36,071 bases of DNA from Candidatus Cloacimonas sp. (GCA_035403355.1 DAONFA010000027.1:1-36071); one strand, 5' to 3'; counted from the stretch's first letter, positions 8,728 through 17,653 are shown. Notes: generated from the sequence alone by a model not told the origin. Program-made: numbers and translations.

Positions 8728-10134
8728 TTACTCCTCCTTCTCTTCTTCTTCATATTGAATTAAAGAGCGAGTTAACCGTTCGTCCAGCTTGGGTGTAGGA
8801 GCAGTTTCCTGCATAGAAACAAGCCGGGGGGTTATTTCTATAATTAAATCAGTATTTTCCACCAATTCATAACGATGCTGGAAAATCTTGCCAATAATAG
8901 GTAATTCACCCAATAGAGGGATTTTATCAACTTTATTAGTGATGTTGGAATTTAATAATCCACCCACAATAATCTTATGTTCATTAGGAACTGTTACTGC
9001 AGAAGTTACCCGGCGAACTTTCGTGCGGGGGACATAACCACCTACCAGTTCAGTTACCGAGCTAACTTCCGGATTTATGTTCATCGTGATATTACCATCC
9101 TGATTAACTTTGGGCGTAACATTTAGAATAATTCCTGTTTCGGAACGCTCAACCAGCAACTGATTTTCTTTATCAGTAACTACAAATGGAACAACCTCAC
9201 CGATATGCATTGTGGCAAGTTCTCCGCTTAAAGCTGTTACTCTTGTATCGGTAAGCAACTGAGCAGCATTATTTTCCAGTAACCAGTCAATTGTTACATC
9301 AAAGGCAGTAAGCTGACGACTGAAATGACCAATATCATCCAAACCCGTAATGCGTTGGAAATATTGTTCATCAGGTATAACTCCAAAATCGGTAGGATCG
9401 CCATGAGGCAAATAACCGTTTGCATCAGTGTAATTATAAGGCAGCCCGGTTCCGTATTGATTTACCGGGTCCTCTGCCAAAATAGTTGTTAAATGATTCA
9501 GTTTACTCCAATCCACACCAATTTGCTGAGCATCATTGATATGCACTTCAATCAAACGCACTCGGATTTCCACTTGCTGCTGTTGAGTATCAATTGATTT
9601 TACCAGCTGTTCCACTTCATTAAAGGTCTCCCGATTGCCGTAAACCATTATTGCATTCTGACCTTCTATGGCAGTTATTTTACCTTTGGTATCCTGGAGA
9701 GCAGTGCTCACTTTTTTAGCATCCAGATTATTCAAGAAAATAACATTACTCCGTTCGCCCATTTCTTCCATTATGTTTTCTTTTTGCCCCACTAAAAAAG
9801 TGTTAGAGCCAATAACACGATAGGATAAGCCAGCAGAGCTCGCAACCAGAGAAACGGCTGTTTCAATTCCTACATCTTTGATATTAATAGTAACTCTTTT
9901 CTCTTCTTTCTCGGTAGTTCCTGCCTGATCAACAGCCAGAACGATATTTGTGTTGCTCAATTTAGATAGAGCTTTAAACACCGAGGAAAGCGTTGCATCA
10001 TCTGCGTTGAAGGTTACTTTCGTATCCAGAATAGGATCTCTTTTAACCTGCGCGCTCAAGATAGAAATTCCTGCCAGGAAAATGAGCATCAGGATTAACG
10101 CATAATGACATTTACAATGTGTAATGTGTTTCAT
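8728..10134 (-). CDS. pilQ: Outer-membrane secretin PilQ/GspD family
   Basis: 468 residues. There is an N-terminal signal peptide, an STN/N0-like domain (VTFNADDATLSSVFKALS), a secretin N1-type domain (VIFLNNLDAKKVSTALQDT), and the C-terminal secretin barrel domain with TGIILNVTPKV, NEHKIIVGGLL and VDKIPLLGELPIIGKIF. It forms the outer-membrane channel through which the pilus emerges. It is shorter than proteobacterial PilQ and I see no AMIN domain. Start chosen at 10134 (MKHITH...), preceded by GGGAG at good spacing, rather than the ATG six codons upstream. The C terminus is Glu-rich (YEEEEKEE). Neighbours are the PilP/GspC-like gene upstream and the Ig lipoprotein downstream. Confidence 0.93.
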   Translation of the reverse strand: MKHITHCKCHYALILMLIFLAGISILSAQVKRDPILDTKVTFNADDATLSSVFKALSKLSNTNIVLAVDQAGTTEKEEKRVTINIKDVGIETAVSLVASSAGLSYRVIGSNTFLVGQKENIMEEMGERSNVIFLNNLDAKKVSTALQDTKGKITAIEGQNAIMVYGNRETFNEVEQLVKSIDTQQQQVEIRVRLIEVHINDAQQIGVDWSKLNHLTTILAEDPVNQYGTGLPYNYTDANGYLPHGDPTDFGVIPDEQYFQRITGLDDIGHFSRQLTAFDVTIDWLLENNAAQLLTDTRVTALSGELATMHIGEVVPFVVTDKENQLLVERSETGIILNVTPKVNQDGNITMNINPEVSSVTELVGGYVPRTKVRRVTSAVTVPNEHKIIVGGLLNSNITNKVDKIPLLGELPIIGKIFQHRYELVENTDLIIEITPRLVSMQETAPTPKLDERLTRSLIQYEEEEKEE

Positions 10135-10158
10135 ATTTACTCCCAGTATCATTATATT

Positions 10159-10698
10159 TTACCAATTCCCGCTTGTGCCGGTACCATAAATTGTCTCTTC
10201 TGATGGTTTGGCAGGGCGGGGTGCAAGTTCTGTAGTTGTAACTGCACCATTATAACTAAAGCGTATGCTTCTGTCTTGAATATCCAGAATATGACGACCT
10301 CTAACCGTATCTCCAACTCTTGCTTCAATCAGTTCACCCTGATATTCAATATAAGCAATTTTGTTACCATATTCATCGCGAGCAGTAGTAGCCAGACGGA
10401 ATGTATTTTTCAGCATATCTTCATATTCCTTTTCTCTATCTACTTTGTCCTTGATGATATTACCTTGACGCAGAGGGTCTTTGGAGGAATTAAATACAAA
10501 CATCTTCCTGTCCTGAATGGAATTCTCAATAGATCTGATTCTAGTGAGCAAAGTATCGGAAACCGATTCTCTGGTATGGATGGATTTCTCAGGTATTTTT
10601 GTCCAGGAAGAATATAAACTTACAAGGCGAACAGCCATTACAAAAAGGGATATCACAATCAGGGCAATAGTGAGGTCTTTAATAAATCTCAGCTGCAT
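10159..10698 (-). CDS. PilP/GspC-like inner-membrane alignment protein
   Basis: 179 residues with one N-terminal transmembrane helix (about 8-28), a polar linker, and a C-terminal beta-rich segment (IAYIEYQGELIEARVGDTV, then GRHILDIQDRSIRF) with the spacing seen in the HR/PilP domain that contacts the secretin. Position between PilO and PilQ supports this. Standard PilP is a lipoprotein; this one has a transmembrane anchor and no lipobox, as in GspC of type II secretion. GGGAGG lies 6 nt before the ATG. The family call rests on position and topology more than on strong motifs. Confidence 0.6.
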   Translation of the reverse strand: MQLRFIKDLTIALIVISLFVMAVRLVSLYSSWTKIPEKSIHTRESVSDTLLTRIRSIENSIQDRKMFVFNSSKDPLRQGNIIKDKVDREKEYEDMLKNTFRLATTARDEYGNKIAYIEYQGELIEARVGDTVRGRHILDIQDRSIRFSYNGAVTTTELAPRPAKPSEETIYGTGTSGNW

Positions 10699-10699
10699 C

Positions 10700-11251
10700 T
10701 TATACCTCCCTTTTTACTTTGAATACAGAGAGTTCTAATGTTACTCTGTATCGGTTTGGAGCGTTGGCAACGGTAACTTCTTTATCGGAAACAGCCAGAG
10801 GGCTGATATCCAAGGCATGGATTTTTATGATGTTATCCATTGATTCCAAATCGGAAATAAACTGTCCGATTTGCACATAAGTAGCTTCCATTTCCATAGT
10901 ATAGGTAGTTTCCACCAGACCGGGCAGAGAAAACTTATTGCTATCGGATAGCTTATTAATTGTAATGGAGCGTTGGTCTGCCAATTCGCCAATTCTGGTT
11001 TTGAAGGCATTTATTTCATCAAAGCTTATACTTGCATCGCGGGTTAAACTATTATCTATAACCCTTGAGAACTGGCTGAGTTGTTGATTCATAATGCGCG
11101 CACTGTTTAGCTGTTCCTGAGCAGTTTTAATTTTGTTATCCAGTGTTCTAATCTTATTTCTGTTTACATTTATACTGTTAACGGTGAACACAAAGAACAG
11201 AATGGTTACCAGCAATATGCACAGGATGAAGATTAAGTATCTTTCTCTCAT
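10700..11251 (-). CDS. PilO-like pilus alignment protein
   Basis: 183 residues: a short cytoplasmic tail (MRERY), one transmembrane helix (about 6-27), a coiled-coil segment (NRNKIRTLDNKIKTAQEQL) and a C-terminal ferredoxin-like region (TYTMEMEATYVQIGQFISD, then IKIHALDISPL). This architecture and position match PilO, which dimerises with PilN under the outer-membrane complex. Start chosen at 11251, where GGAGG lies upstream and the ATG overlaps the previous stop (ATGA); the ATG at 11287 would put charged residues before the helix and overlap further. Confidence 0.75.
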   Translation of the reverse strand: MRERYLIFILCILLVTILFFVFTVNSINVNRNKIRTLDNKIKTAQEQLNSARIMNQQLSQFSRVIDNSLTRDASISFDEINAFKTRIGELADQRSITINKLSDSNKFSLPGLVETTYTMEMEATYVQIGQFISDLESMDNIIKIHALDISPLAVSDKEVTVANAPNRYRVTLELSVFKVKREV

Positions 11252-11841
11252 CTTCCAACTCCTCCACTTGTTTCCCTGCTGTAGCATTCAATTACGAATT
11301 CCAGAATATCTGTATCTTTTACCACTTGCCGGGTGATAGAGCCGGATTTTATGCGGGGAAAATCGTTGCTGATTTCCGTATTGGACTTCAGGCGGTCTAT
11401 AAAGCTTTGAATTAAATCCAATTCTTTAATATTCTTATCAATTTCGGTAATTCCGTTCAGGGTAAGCACTCCATTGGTGTAAGTAAATTTCCTTACTGCC
11501 AGTTTTTCATCTATTTCGTTACTTAGGGCAATCATCTTTTTTGCCCAGAAGATACGATTATTAAAGGTCTCGGCAAGCTTATCCAGGTCTCTGCTGGAAA
11601 GATAATCTTCGCTGGTTTCATAACTTGCCAGTTCTTTTTGCAATTCCTTATAATATCTCTGGCGGGATTCAACTCTGGTTTCCATCATTCCGTTAATATA
11701 AATCCAGGCAACGATAATGATGATAAACCCAACGGCAAAAGTAACGATGGAATTAATAAAGATTTTCTTCTCGCGTTCTGCCTGCAGTCGCATTTCGCCA
11801 TATTTATTGAGGTTGATTTTGAAATAAAATGTAGTATCCAT
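11248..11841 (-). CDS. PilN-like pilus assembly protein
   Basis: 197 residues. A short N-terminal cytoplasmic segment includes FKINLNKYGEMRLQAEREKK, similar to the PilN motif INLL that binds PilM. A transmembrane helix (about 30-50), a coiled-coil region and a C-terminal ferredoxin-like domain (YTNGVLTLNGIT, then IQSFIDRLKSN) follow. It sits directly after pilM and overlaps pilO by 4 nt. It should bridge cytoplasmic PilM to periplasmic PilO and the PilP-like protein. Confidence 0.75.
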   Translation of the reverse strand: MDTTFYFKINLNKYGEMRLQAEREKKIFINSIVTFAVGFIIIIVAWIYINGMMETRVESRQRYYKELQKELASYETSEDYLSSRDLDKLAETFNNRIFWAKKMIALSNEIDEKLAVRKFTYTNGVLTLNGITEIDKNIKELDLIQSFIDRLKSNTEISNDFPRIKSGSITRQVVKDTDILEFVIECYSRETSGGVGR

Positions 11842-11856
11842 CCGAGCTGTCCTCTC

Positions 11857-12927
11857 TTATTCCAGTCGCATTGCCAGACCAATTGCCAAAGCAAGCTGCG
11901 GGTCTTTTTTATCTTGAAATTTTTCCGGCATTTCAACATTGATAAAGGGCATAAATATCTCTGTGGGGATTGCTACTTTTTCTTCAATATATTCTTTCAA
12001 TCCCTTCAATTTAGCAGTTCCGCCCATCAAATAAATCTTCCTAAAATCACTGTTTCCCGCTTCTTTCACATAGAAACGCAAAGAACGGCGAACTTCTTCC
12101 ACAATTGCATCCTCGGTAGATTTCTCTGTAATATCAAGGATACTGACGGTTTGAACATTTTCCATAGCAGGATTATCACCCAAACCGAATTCCAACTTAT
12201 GCCGTTCTGCCTGTTCCCATTCCATCTGTCTTTTACGCATAATATCACGGGTAAAATTATATCCCCCGTAAGGTATATCGCGGGCAAATAATTTGGCTTG
12301 GGGTCCCCAGATAATCATATTTGTTCTATGAGCACCCAAATTCAACAAAATGTAAACCCCGTCTTCCACAAAAGTATTCAGAATAAAGCTGTTCACAACT
12401 GCCAGCGAATCAATATCTACAATATTGGGAGACAAACCAACGCTCATCAGGGTGGTTGTATGTTCATTCAATACATCTTTGGAAGTAGCTGCAAGCAGAA
12501 TGTTCATATTGTTTGTTTTCTCTTCCAAACTAATTACCTGATAGTCCAGAATCATATCTGTTCCGCTGATAGGTATATGTTTTTTTGCCTCAAAAAACAG
12601 AGCTGATTCCAGTTCTTCATCAGGTAGAAAGATTGTTTTTATCTGCTTGATGCTTGTATTATCACCTCCGATGGAAGTAACCAAATGCTGAATACGCTTG
12701 GGGTTAATTTTAAGCGTATTGAGCATATCAGAAAGCACGGGTCCAAAACGCTCGGGAAGCAGGTCACTCGGAATATATTCAGTTCCGGTAGCCACTGTAG
12801 GGCTTATTTCATAGTTCAGCAGTTTAAAACCCTCGTGCAACTTTTTTAAGTGAACAATTTTTATACTGTGGGAACCGATATCAATTCCCACGGTCTCCTT
12901 AAATCTAACTTGTTTTTTCTTCTTCAT
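11857..12927 (-). CDS. pilM: Type IV pilus assembly actin-like ATPase PilM
   Basis: 356 residues, the usual PilM length. Actin-fold nucleotide-binding features are visible: phosphate-1 loop VGIDIGSHSIKIV (about 13-25), phosphate-2 region YILLNLGAHRTNMIIW, and adenosine-type loop KIYLMGGTAKLKGLKEYI near residue 300. EAKKHIPI is a recurrent PilM signature. It forms the cytoplasmic ring at the base of the pilus machine and binds the PilN tail. AGAGGAAG precedes the ATG closely; the next gene starts 15 nt after the stop. Confidence 0.93.
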   Translation of the reverse strand: MKKKKQVRFKETVGIDIGSHSIKIVHLKKLHEGFKLLNYEISPTVATGTEYIPSDLLPERFGPVLSDMLNTLKINPKRIQHLVTSIGGDNTSIKQIKTIFLPDEELESALFFEAKKHIPISGTDMILDYQVISLEEKTNNMNILLAATSKDVLNEHTTTLMSVGLSPNIVDIDSLAVVNSFILNTFVEDGVYILLNLGAHRTNMIIWGPQAKLFARDIPYGGYNFTRDIMRKRQMEWEQAERHKLEFGLGDNPAMENVQTVSILDITEKSTEDAIVEEVRRSLRFYVKEAGNSDFRKIYLMGGTAKLKGLKEYIEEKVAIPTEIFMPFINVEMPEKFQDKKDPQLALAIGLAMRLE

Positions 12928-12964
12928 TCTTCCTCTTTATTCATCCTTATTTTATATCTTTTTT

Positions 12965-14926
12965 TTATATTAAATCTTTTGGCGGCTTCTTCAAATACCA
13001 GCTGCCCTGTTCCAAAGGCAAACGCTGACCTTGTTTCTTAAAGTAGGGCCAGCAAGGGGGCTTAGTATGATACATCCTGGTATCATAGTTATAGTTCTTT
13101 TTATAACCGGTTCCAGTTCCCCCGGCACCGTTAAAATGTCTGGTATATAAAGTTACTGATACAGCAGGATTTTGGAACAGCTGAATAGTAAATGGATTAT
13201 TAACAATACTGGTAGCTCCGCAAAAGTCAATTTCCGGTTTCCATAATCCCCCCGAAGGATATTCATAATCATAAGGATTTCTGTGAACATAGCCACGCCG
13301 GCGTTGATTAACTCCACCCCAGATACTGATTGTTCCTCTTTCACAATAAGGATTTGCTTCAGGCCAGATAGGATTATACCAGGGGAAATCCAATTCAGGG
13401 GGCCAGGGATGAGCATTGCTTTGAGGCCAATAGTGACGATGCAAATCAATCATATCAAATACAATTGGACCCGCATCGGGATTATCAGTGGAAGGATTGA
13501 ACTTAACAGCAGGTATGGAACCATGCGGGTGTTGATATTCAAAAGTAAAAACTCCGTCTTCATAACGGTTATCTTTCCCTTTGCCAAGTGCCGCCATAGC
13601 TGCATAAATCCAAATTCCACCTACAGGAGTTGCTGCATCTGCACCCATATTACAATGAACCCGAACTGAATCTTCCGGATTCATATAGGCGTATTTAATA
13701 ATAATGGATTTTTCCGAAACTAAGCCCAGCATATCTCTATTATTCGTTTCCGGGCTGGAACCCCGAGGTGTACTGTTATATAATAAATCTCCAATCAACC
13801 ACATTGTATCGGTGGAAGCCCAGGTTTGAAAACCACGAATTGTCCCTTTTATCCAGAGTTTGCTATCTACCCAGTAAGCACGATTATTATGAGCATTTAC
13901 CGAAGACAAAGGCACCCATAAAGTATCAGTGGTAGGAAAACGATTTATTGCCGTTGCTGAACCTGGCGCATAAGGATAACCCATAGGATAAGTAGGATAT
14001 AGAGGAATTTGAGCTCCTCTATGGGATATTTCACCTACCCAACCGTTTACATTGTAGTCACTTATCTCTATCATAACTATGCGGTCATCACTAAAACCGG
14101 AGCCGATTCTCGTGCCATAGCTTTTAATTTCATCCATATTTTCCGGAAATTCATATCCCTCATAGTGTTCAATTAACCCACCCTGAAAAACCGTATCTTC
14201 AGGATAGGTCTCGGGAGTAGAAATAACTTCACCAGTAGTTGTAACCAACGCTAAAAATGTAGGCCAGTTATCATTATTTCCGCCACCCGCCTGTTTTATG
14301 CGAATATCCGTATTACTGTGAACAGGACCGTTTATCACATCATAGCCGTAAAAATATACATTCTCATCATTTGGGGAAAGTTCGCTATCCGTAAAATACA
14401 TAAAGACGGGTCCTGTATCCTGCACCAAAGTTAATTCTCCATACTTGCGGGTAAGAGAGAGATTTTTTCTTCCGTAGTAGATATCGGAGGTTCCTGTTTT
14501 ACCTTCTACTAAAGACCGAACTTGATAATAACTTGTACTGGCGCCGGTTCCACTGGCTTCCAGATGTCCTCCAACTTCTGCAACTGCTACATCAGATTCT
14601 TCTTTCTCTTTGGTTACTAAGGATTGCATAATATAGGTTTTTTTGAAGTCGCTTCCGCTCATTCCAATTTTTCGTTCGGGAGTTCTAACTCCACCAATGA
14701 CATCAGGATCTCTTTTTGCTGCTATTGCTAAATATGCTGCTCCCCTACCTGCTTCTGTTCTAAGAAAATGAACGCTCTGAATATCTTCCATTTCGGACAT
14801 TGTTGCCATCGTATCACGAAAAGCCAAACCTGCCATAGCTATACCACTCATAGCTCCAATAACAACCAGAAGCATAGCTATGGCAATATTTCCGCCTGCA
14901 TTTCCAAGAATCTTCTTCATCATCAT
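12965..14926 (-). CDS. Large PilX-like pilus-associated protein
   Basis: 653 residues. The N terminus (MMMKKILGNAGGNIAIAMLLVV then IGAMSGIAMAGLAF) has a short basic leader, Gly-Gly and a long hydrophobic helix, as in PilX-type minor pilins. It lacks the usual Phe/Tyr at +1 and Glu at +5, so processing by the prepilin peptidase is uncertain. The rest is a large, Trp/Tyr/Pro-rich, probably beta-rich ectodomain (VFMYFTDSELSPNDENVYFY, GPVHSNTDIRI, GTIRGFQTWASTDT) that I cannot place in a named family with certainty. Three consecutive Met codons leave the start between 14926 and 14920; AGAGG is upstream. It lies between two prepilin genes and pilM, so a tip-adhesin or minor-pilin role is likely by context. 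Confidence 0.65.
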   Translation of the reverse strand: MMMKKILGNAGGNIAIAMLLVVIGAMSGIAMAGLAFRDTMATMSEMEDIQSVHFLRTEAGRGAAYLAIAAKRDPDVIGGVRTPERKIGMSGSDFKKTYIMQSLVTKEKEESDVAVAEVGGHLEASGTGASTSYYQVRSLVEGKTGTSDIYYGRKNLSLTRKYGELTLVQDTGPVFMYFTDSELSPNDENVYFYGYDVINGPVHSNTDIRIKQAGGGNNDNWPTFLALVTTTGEVISTPETYPEDTVFQGGLIEHYEGYEFPENMDEIKSYGTRIGSGFSDDRIVMIEISDYNVNGWVGEISHRGAQIPLYPTYPMGYPYAPGSATAINRFPTTDTLWVPLSSVNAHNNRAYWVDSKLWIKGTIRGFQTWASTDTMWLIGDLLYNSTPRGSSPETNNRDMLGLVSEKSIIIKYAYMNPEDSVRVHCNMGADAATPVGGIWIYAAMAALGKGKDNRYEDGVFTFEYQHPHGSIPAVKFNPSTDNPDAGPIVFDMIDLHRHYWPQSNAHPWPPELDFPWYNPIWPEANPYCERGTISIWGGVNQRRRGYVHRNPYDYEYPSGGLWKPEIDFCGATSIVNNPFTIQLFQNPAVSVTLYTRHFNGAGGTGTGYKKNYNYDTRMYHTKPPCWPYFKKQGQRLPLEQGSWYLKKPPKDLI

Positions 14927-14939
14927 AAACCTCTTTAAT

Positions 14940-15593
14940 TTAGGGAGTTGTAGTAGAAGGTCTTTCCATATTTTTCATTGCCATCGTAGTTTTATAATGG
15001 ACGCTCTTATATTCGTCGCCTCTAATTTTAACTTTGGCTTTGAGATCTACATTTATAATGCATAATTGCTCGTTTGGCAAATACTTGAAGATAGCATTAT
15101 TCTTATTGGCGTCACTAATCAAAAAGTCCTCAATAATCACTTTACCCCTCAATTTCTTTTCAGGAAACAGAATTGTGGGAGAAGATGAATCTGTGCCATG
15201 ATGCTTGTATTCCATTTTGATATAACCATCGTGCAAATAATAGTTCACAAAATCGGTAGGATACAAATTAGAAATGGGAGGCGTAATTTGTATTCCTTTA
15301 CTAATTCCCGGAACTGATGTCATACTAATCTGTTTTAGCCCTTTAGCACTTGTAATGCCTATAAATTCTATCTCGGAAGAACGAGTACCAATGTGTTGAC
15401 CGTATTTCAGAACATTTAAAAAAGAAACCATATCTTTTTGTAAATCCACATAAGCACTCAGTTCCTGATATTTACGGAAAAATACGCCAATTCCCAAAGC
15501 AGCTGTTACAATCAACAGAGAAGAAATAGCCATAACCGCAACCGTTTCTGTTAATGTAAATCCCTTCTCATTAAATAACCGATGCTTCATCAT
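14940..15593 (-). CDS. PilW-like minor prepilin
   Basis: 217 residues with a type III prepilin signal: leader MMKHRLFNEKG, cleavage before FTLTETVAVMAISSLL, with Phe+1 and Glu+5. The C-terminal part is soluble and beta-rich. The longer C-terminal domain and position beside another prepilin suggest the PilW/GspJ class, which primes pilus assembly. GAGGTGG is better spaced for the second ATG (15590) than the first, so the mature start may be one codon later. Its function as a minor pilin is inference from signal and context. Confidence 0.75.
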   Translation of the reverse strand: MMKHRLFNEKGFTLTETVAVMAISSLLIVTAALGIGVFFRKYQELSAYVDLQKDMVSFLNVLKYGQHIGTRSSEIEFIGITSAKGLKQISMTSVPGISKGIQITPPISNLYPTDFVNYYLHDGYIKMEYKHHGTDSSSPTILFPEKKLRGKVIIEDFLISDANKNNAIFKYLPNEQLCIINVDLKAKVKIRGDEYKSVHYKTTMAMKNMERPSTTTP

Positions 15594-15599
15594 CCACCT

Positions 15600-16076
15600 C
15601 TAATCGTAAAAATCTTCCCGCATGCGGATGTAATGCAATTTTTCCGTGGCAGGGTCAATCCATTTGATTTCTCCAATTAAATAAGAGAAATTATAATTCT
15701 GGCTCATATAATTCTCTCTTTCCCTACCTACGGTAATGGTTATAGTTCCATTCACGGTTACATCATCCGTTTGTTCAATTATTACGGGTAAATTAGTGTA
15801 AGGATGGAAAATTCCCTCTTTATGAAAGAGAGTGTATTGCTTTTCCAGTTCTCCGGTTAAAAGCAAAGTAGCAACTCTATGACGATAATTTTTAGTAATT
15901 TGCCTATCGGCATAGATTATACCGATATAGACAGTTATAATCATTACCGCCATAACTATTGCTGCTACCAGAACTTCAGCTAAACTATACCCCCCCTGAG
16001 AACGCAGCAAGCTGAACATTTTGTTCTTTTTATCTTTCTCACTGTTCTCAGGCAGGGTATGAATATTCAGCACCAT
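15600..16076 (-). CDS. PilV-like minor prepilin
   Basis: Up to 158 residues. The prepilin motif is SQGG followed by YSLAEVLVAAIVMAVM, with Tyr+1 and Glu+5. From the ATG at 16076 the leader would be 29 residues, unusually long. An internal ATG at 16019 (MFSLLRSQGG) would give a normal 10-residue leader, but has no convincing ribosome site, so I keep the longer call and flag the ambiguity. The short C-terminal domain fits the PilV/GspI class. It starts right after the PilT stop and ends just before the PilW-like gene. Confidence 0.75.
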   Translation of the reverse strand: MVLNIHTLPENSEKDKKNKMFSLLRSQGGYSLAEVLVAAIVMAVMIITVYIGIIYADRQITKNYRHRVATLLLTGELEKQYTLFHKEGIFHPYTNLPVIIEQTDDVTVNGTITITVGRERENYMSQNYNFSYLIGEIKWIDPATEKLHYIRMREDFYD

Positions 16077-16078
16077 AC

Positions 16079-17134
16079 TTAAAAACCGGCTCCAGTAGCA
16101 AATTGTTTTGGATTATCTGCAAATTCCTCTGCAATCGTTCTTTCAATCAAATTATTCATCACCAGGTTATACAGGGATTGATCTCTGGTTTGCATACCTT
16201 CTTTAGTACTTGCTTGAATCACGGAAGGAATTTGATAGGTCTTTTCTTCACGAATCAAATTACGCACAGCTGAATTGGCAATCATAATTTCAACTGAAGG
16301 AACGCGACCCTTCCCGTCTTTTGTAGGCAAAAGAGTTTGAGCTATAACTGCTTCCAGCGATTCAGAAAGCATAGAACGAACCTGCTGTTGCTGTTCTTTG
16401 GGAAACATATCTATAATTCGGTCTATGGATTTTGTGCAGCTGCCGGTATGCAAAGTAGCAAAAACCAGGTGACCTGTTTCAGCAGATGTTAATGCCAGGG
16501 AAACGGTTTCCAAATCACGCATTTCACCCACCAGAATAACATCCGGGTCTTCACGCAAAGCACTTCTTAAGGCAGCAGTAAAACTCCAGGTATCATGCCC
16601 CAATTCCCGCTGATTGATTAAGCTGTTTTTGCTGCGATGCACAAATTCAATGGGGTCTTCAATCGTTATAATATGACAGTTACGGCTATCATTAATAGAA
16701 TCAATCATCGTAGCTAAAGTTGTGGATTTTCCGCTTCCGGTAGGTCCCGTAACCAGAATCAATCCTTTTTCTTTTGTGGTTAGGCGTTTTAAAATATCCG
16801 GCAAGTGCAGTTCATCATAACTTTTAATTTCATTAGGAATCACTCTGAAGGCACAAGAAACACCGTTAATCTGATGAAAAGCATTTACCCTGAAACGGAC
16901 ATCATTGCTTAACTTCGTAGAAAAGTCAATCTCCAGATTCTTTTTAAATAATGCCTGTTGTGATTCATTCATTACTCCGTAAACAAGTGTTTCAACTTCT
17001 TCCGGACTTAGCATCGGCAGATTTAATTTCTTCATTCTGCCGTTTACCCGTACCATAGGATGGGAACCGGCAGCTATATGAAGATCCGAAGCACCTGCTT
17101 CCGCTGTAAAACGCAGTAGTTCATGGATTGTCAA
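16079..17134 (-). CDS. pilT: Type IV pilus retraction ATPase PilT
   Basis: 351 residues, typical for PilT. Walker A GPTGSGKST near residue 130, Asp-box and Walker B region (DPDVILVGEMRDLETV), His-box HLVFATLHTGS, and the C-terminal retraction motif in the form SAVRNLIREEK, corresponding to AIRNLIRE of PilT. It depolymerises the pilus and supports twitching and retraction. The start codon is TTG (17134-17132), with AGGAGG 8 nt upstream; the nearest ATG is out of frame. A PilT next to the pilin shows that the unit is a retractile type IV pilus rather than a pure type II secretion system. Confidence 0.95.
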   Translation of the reverse strand: MTIHELLRFTAEAGASDLHIAAGSHPMVRVNGRMKKLNLPMLSPEEVETLVYGVMNESQQALFKKNLEIDFSTKLSNDVRFRVNAFHQINGVSCAFRVIPNEIKSYDELHLPDILKRLTTKEKGLILVTGPTGSGKSTTLATMIDSINDSRNCHIITIEDPIEFVHRSKNSLINQRELGHDTWSFTAALRSALREDPDVILVGEMRDLETVSLALTSAETGHLVFATLHTGSCTKSIDRIIDMFPKEQQQQVRSMLSESLEAVIAQTLLPTKDGKGRVPSVEIMIANSAVRNLIREEKTYQIPSVIQASTKEGMQTRDQSLYNLVMNNLIERTIAEEFADNPKQFATGAGF

Positions 17135-17153
17135 TTTAATATCCTCCTAAGAG

Positions 17154-17591
17154 TTAGTCGGTTTCCATTCCTCCGGTTTCGGGATTAGTCCAAGTGTCAA
17201 CTCCATAGCCATGGAATTTAGCATCAGTAACATCATACCAAACCTGTTTTCCTTCACCACCGGCAAAGTCCTGAGTGGAAGTAGCAATAAATTTCTTCGG
17301 GGGATTGCCCACTACTTCAAATTTCCAGTTTTTAATGGTACTTTCACCTAAACTGGCTTCTTTTAATGCCTGTTCCATTGTAAAACCTTCGGTGGAACCG
17401 TTGGTTTGCATATAAATGTCATAAGTTTTACGAATGGTATTTATTGCCGTTTGCGCTTCGGTACTACGGGATTTTTCCACATAACGCAGATAGCGGGGAA
17501 CGGCTAATGCAGCCAGTATGGCTACAATAATAACCACTACTAAGATTTCAATCAGGGTAAAACCCTTCTGATTTTTCAGTTTCCTGAGCAT
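17154..17591 (-). CDS. pilA: Major type IV pilin
   Basis: 145 residues. Classical prepilin signal: leader MLRKLKNQKG, then FTLIEILVVVIIVAILAALA with Phe+1 and Glu+5, continuing into the long alpha-1 helix (VPRYLRYVEKSRSTEAQTAI). The globular domain is small and contains no cysteine, so the C-terminal disulfide loop of many pilins is absent; in this respect it resembles GspG-type pseudopilins. AGGAGG lies 8 nt before the ATG, fitting a highly expressed gene. It is the first gene of the pilus operon and has a sigma-54-type promoter upstream (17638-17653). Confidence 0.93.
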   Translation of the reverse strand: MLRKLKNQKGFTLIEILVVVIIVAILAALAVPRYLRYVEKSRSTEAQTAINTIRKTYDIYMQTNGSTEGFTMEQALKEASLGESTIKNWKFEVVGNPPKKFIATSTQDFAGGEGKQVWYDVTDAKFHGYGVDTWTNPETGGMETD

Positions 17592-17637
17592 TTGTTAATC
17601 CTCCTGTCGGATTGTTTTTTTGTTTCTGAGTTTATAT

Positions 17638-17653
17638 TGCACAATGCGTGCCA
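17638..17653 (-). promoter_or_regulatory. Sigma-54-type (-24/-12) promoter of the pilin operon
   Basis: The minus strand reads TGGCACG-CATT-GTGCA. Against the sigma-54 consensus TGGCACG-N4-TTGCA only one fixed base differs, and GG-to-GC spacing is exact. The start would fall near 17627, leaving a leader of about 36 nt that contains the AGGAGG of the pilin gene. pilA is a classical sigma-54 gene in Pseudomonas (PilR-dependent). An A/T tract lies just upstream. The activator is not encoded here. Confidence 0.75.

Noticed and set aside
11638..12291. 217-codon plus-strand open frame
   Set aside because: Antisense to the pilM and pilN genes, with no recognisable domain and Cys/His/Phe-rich composition typical of shadow frames.
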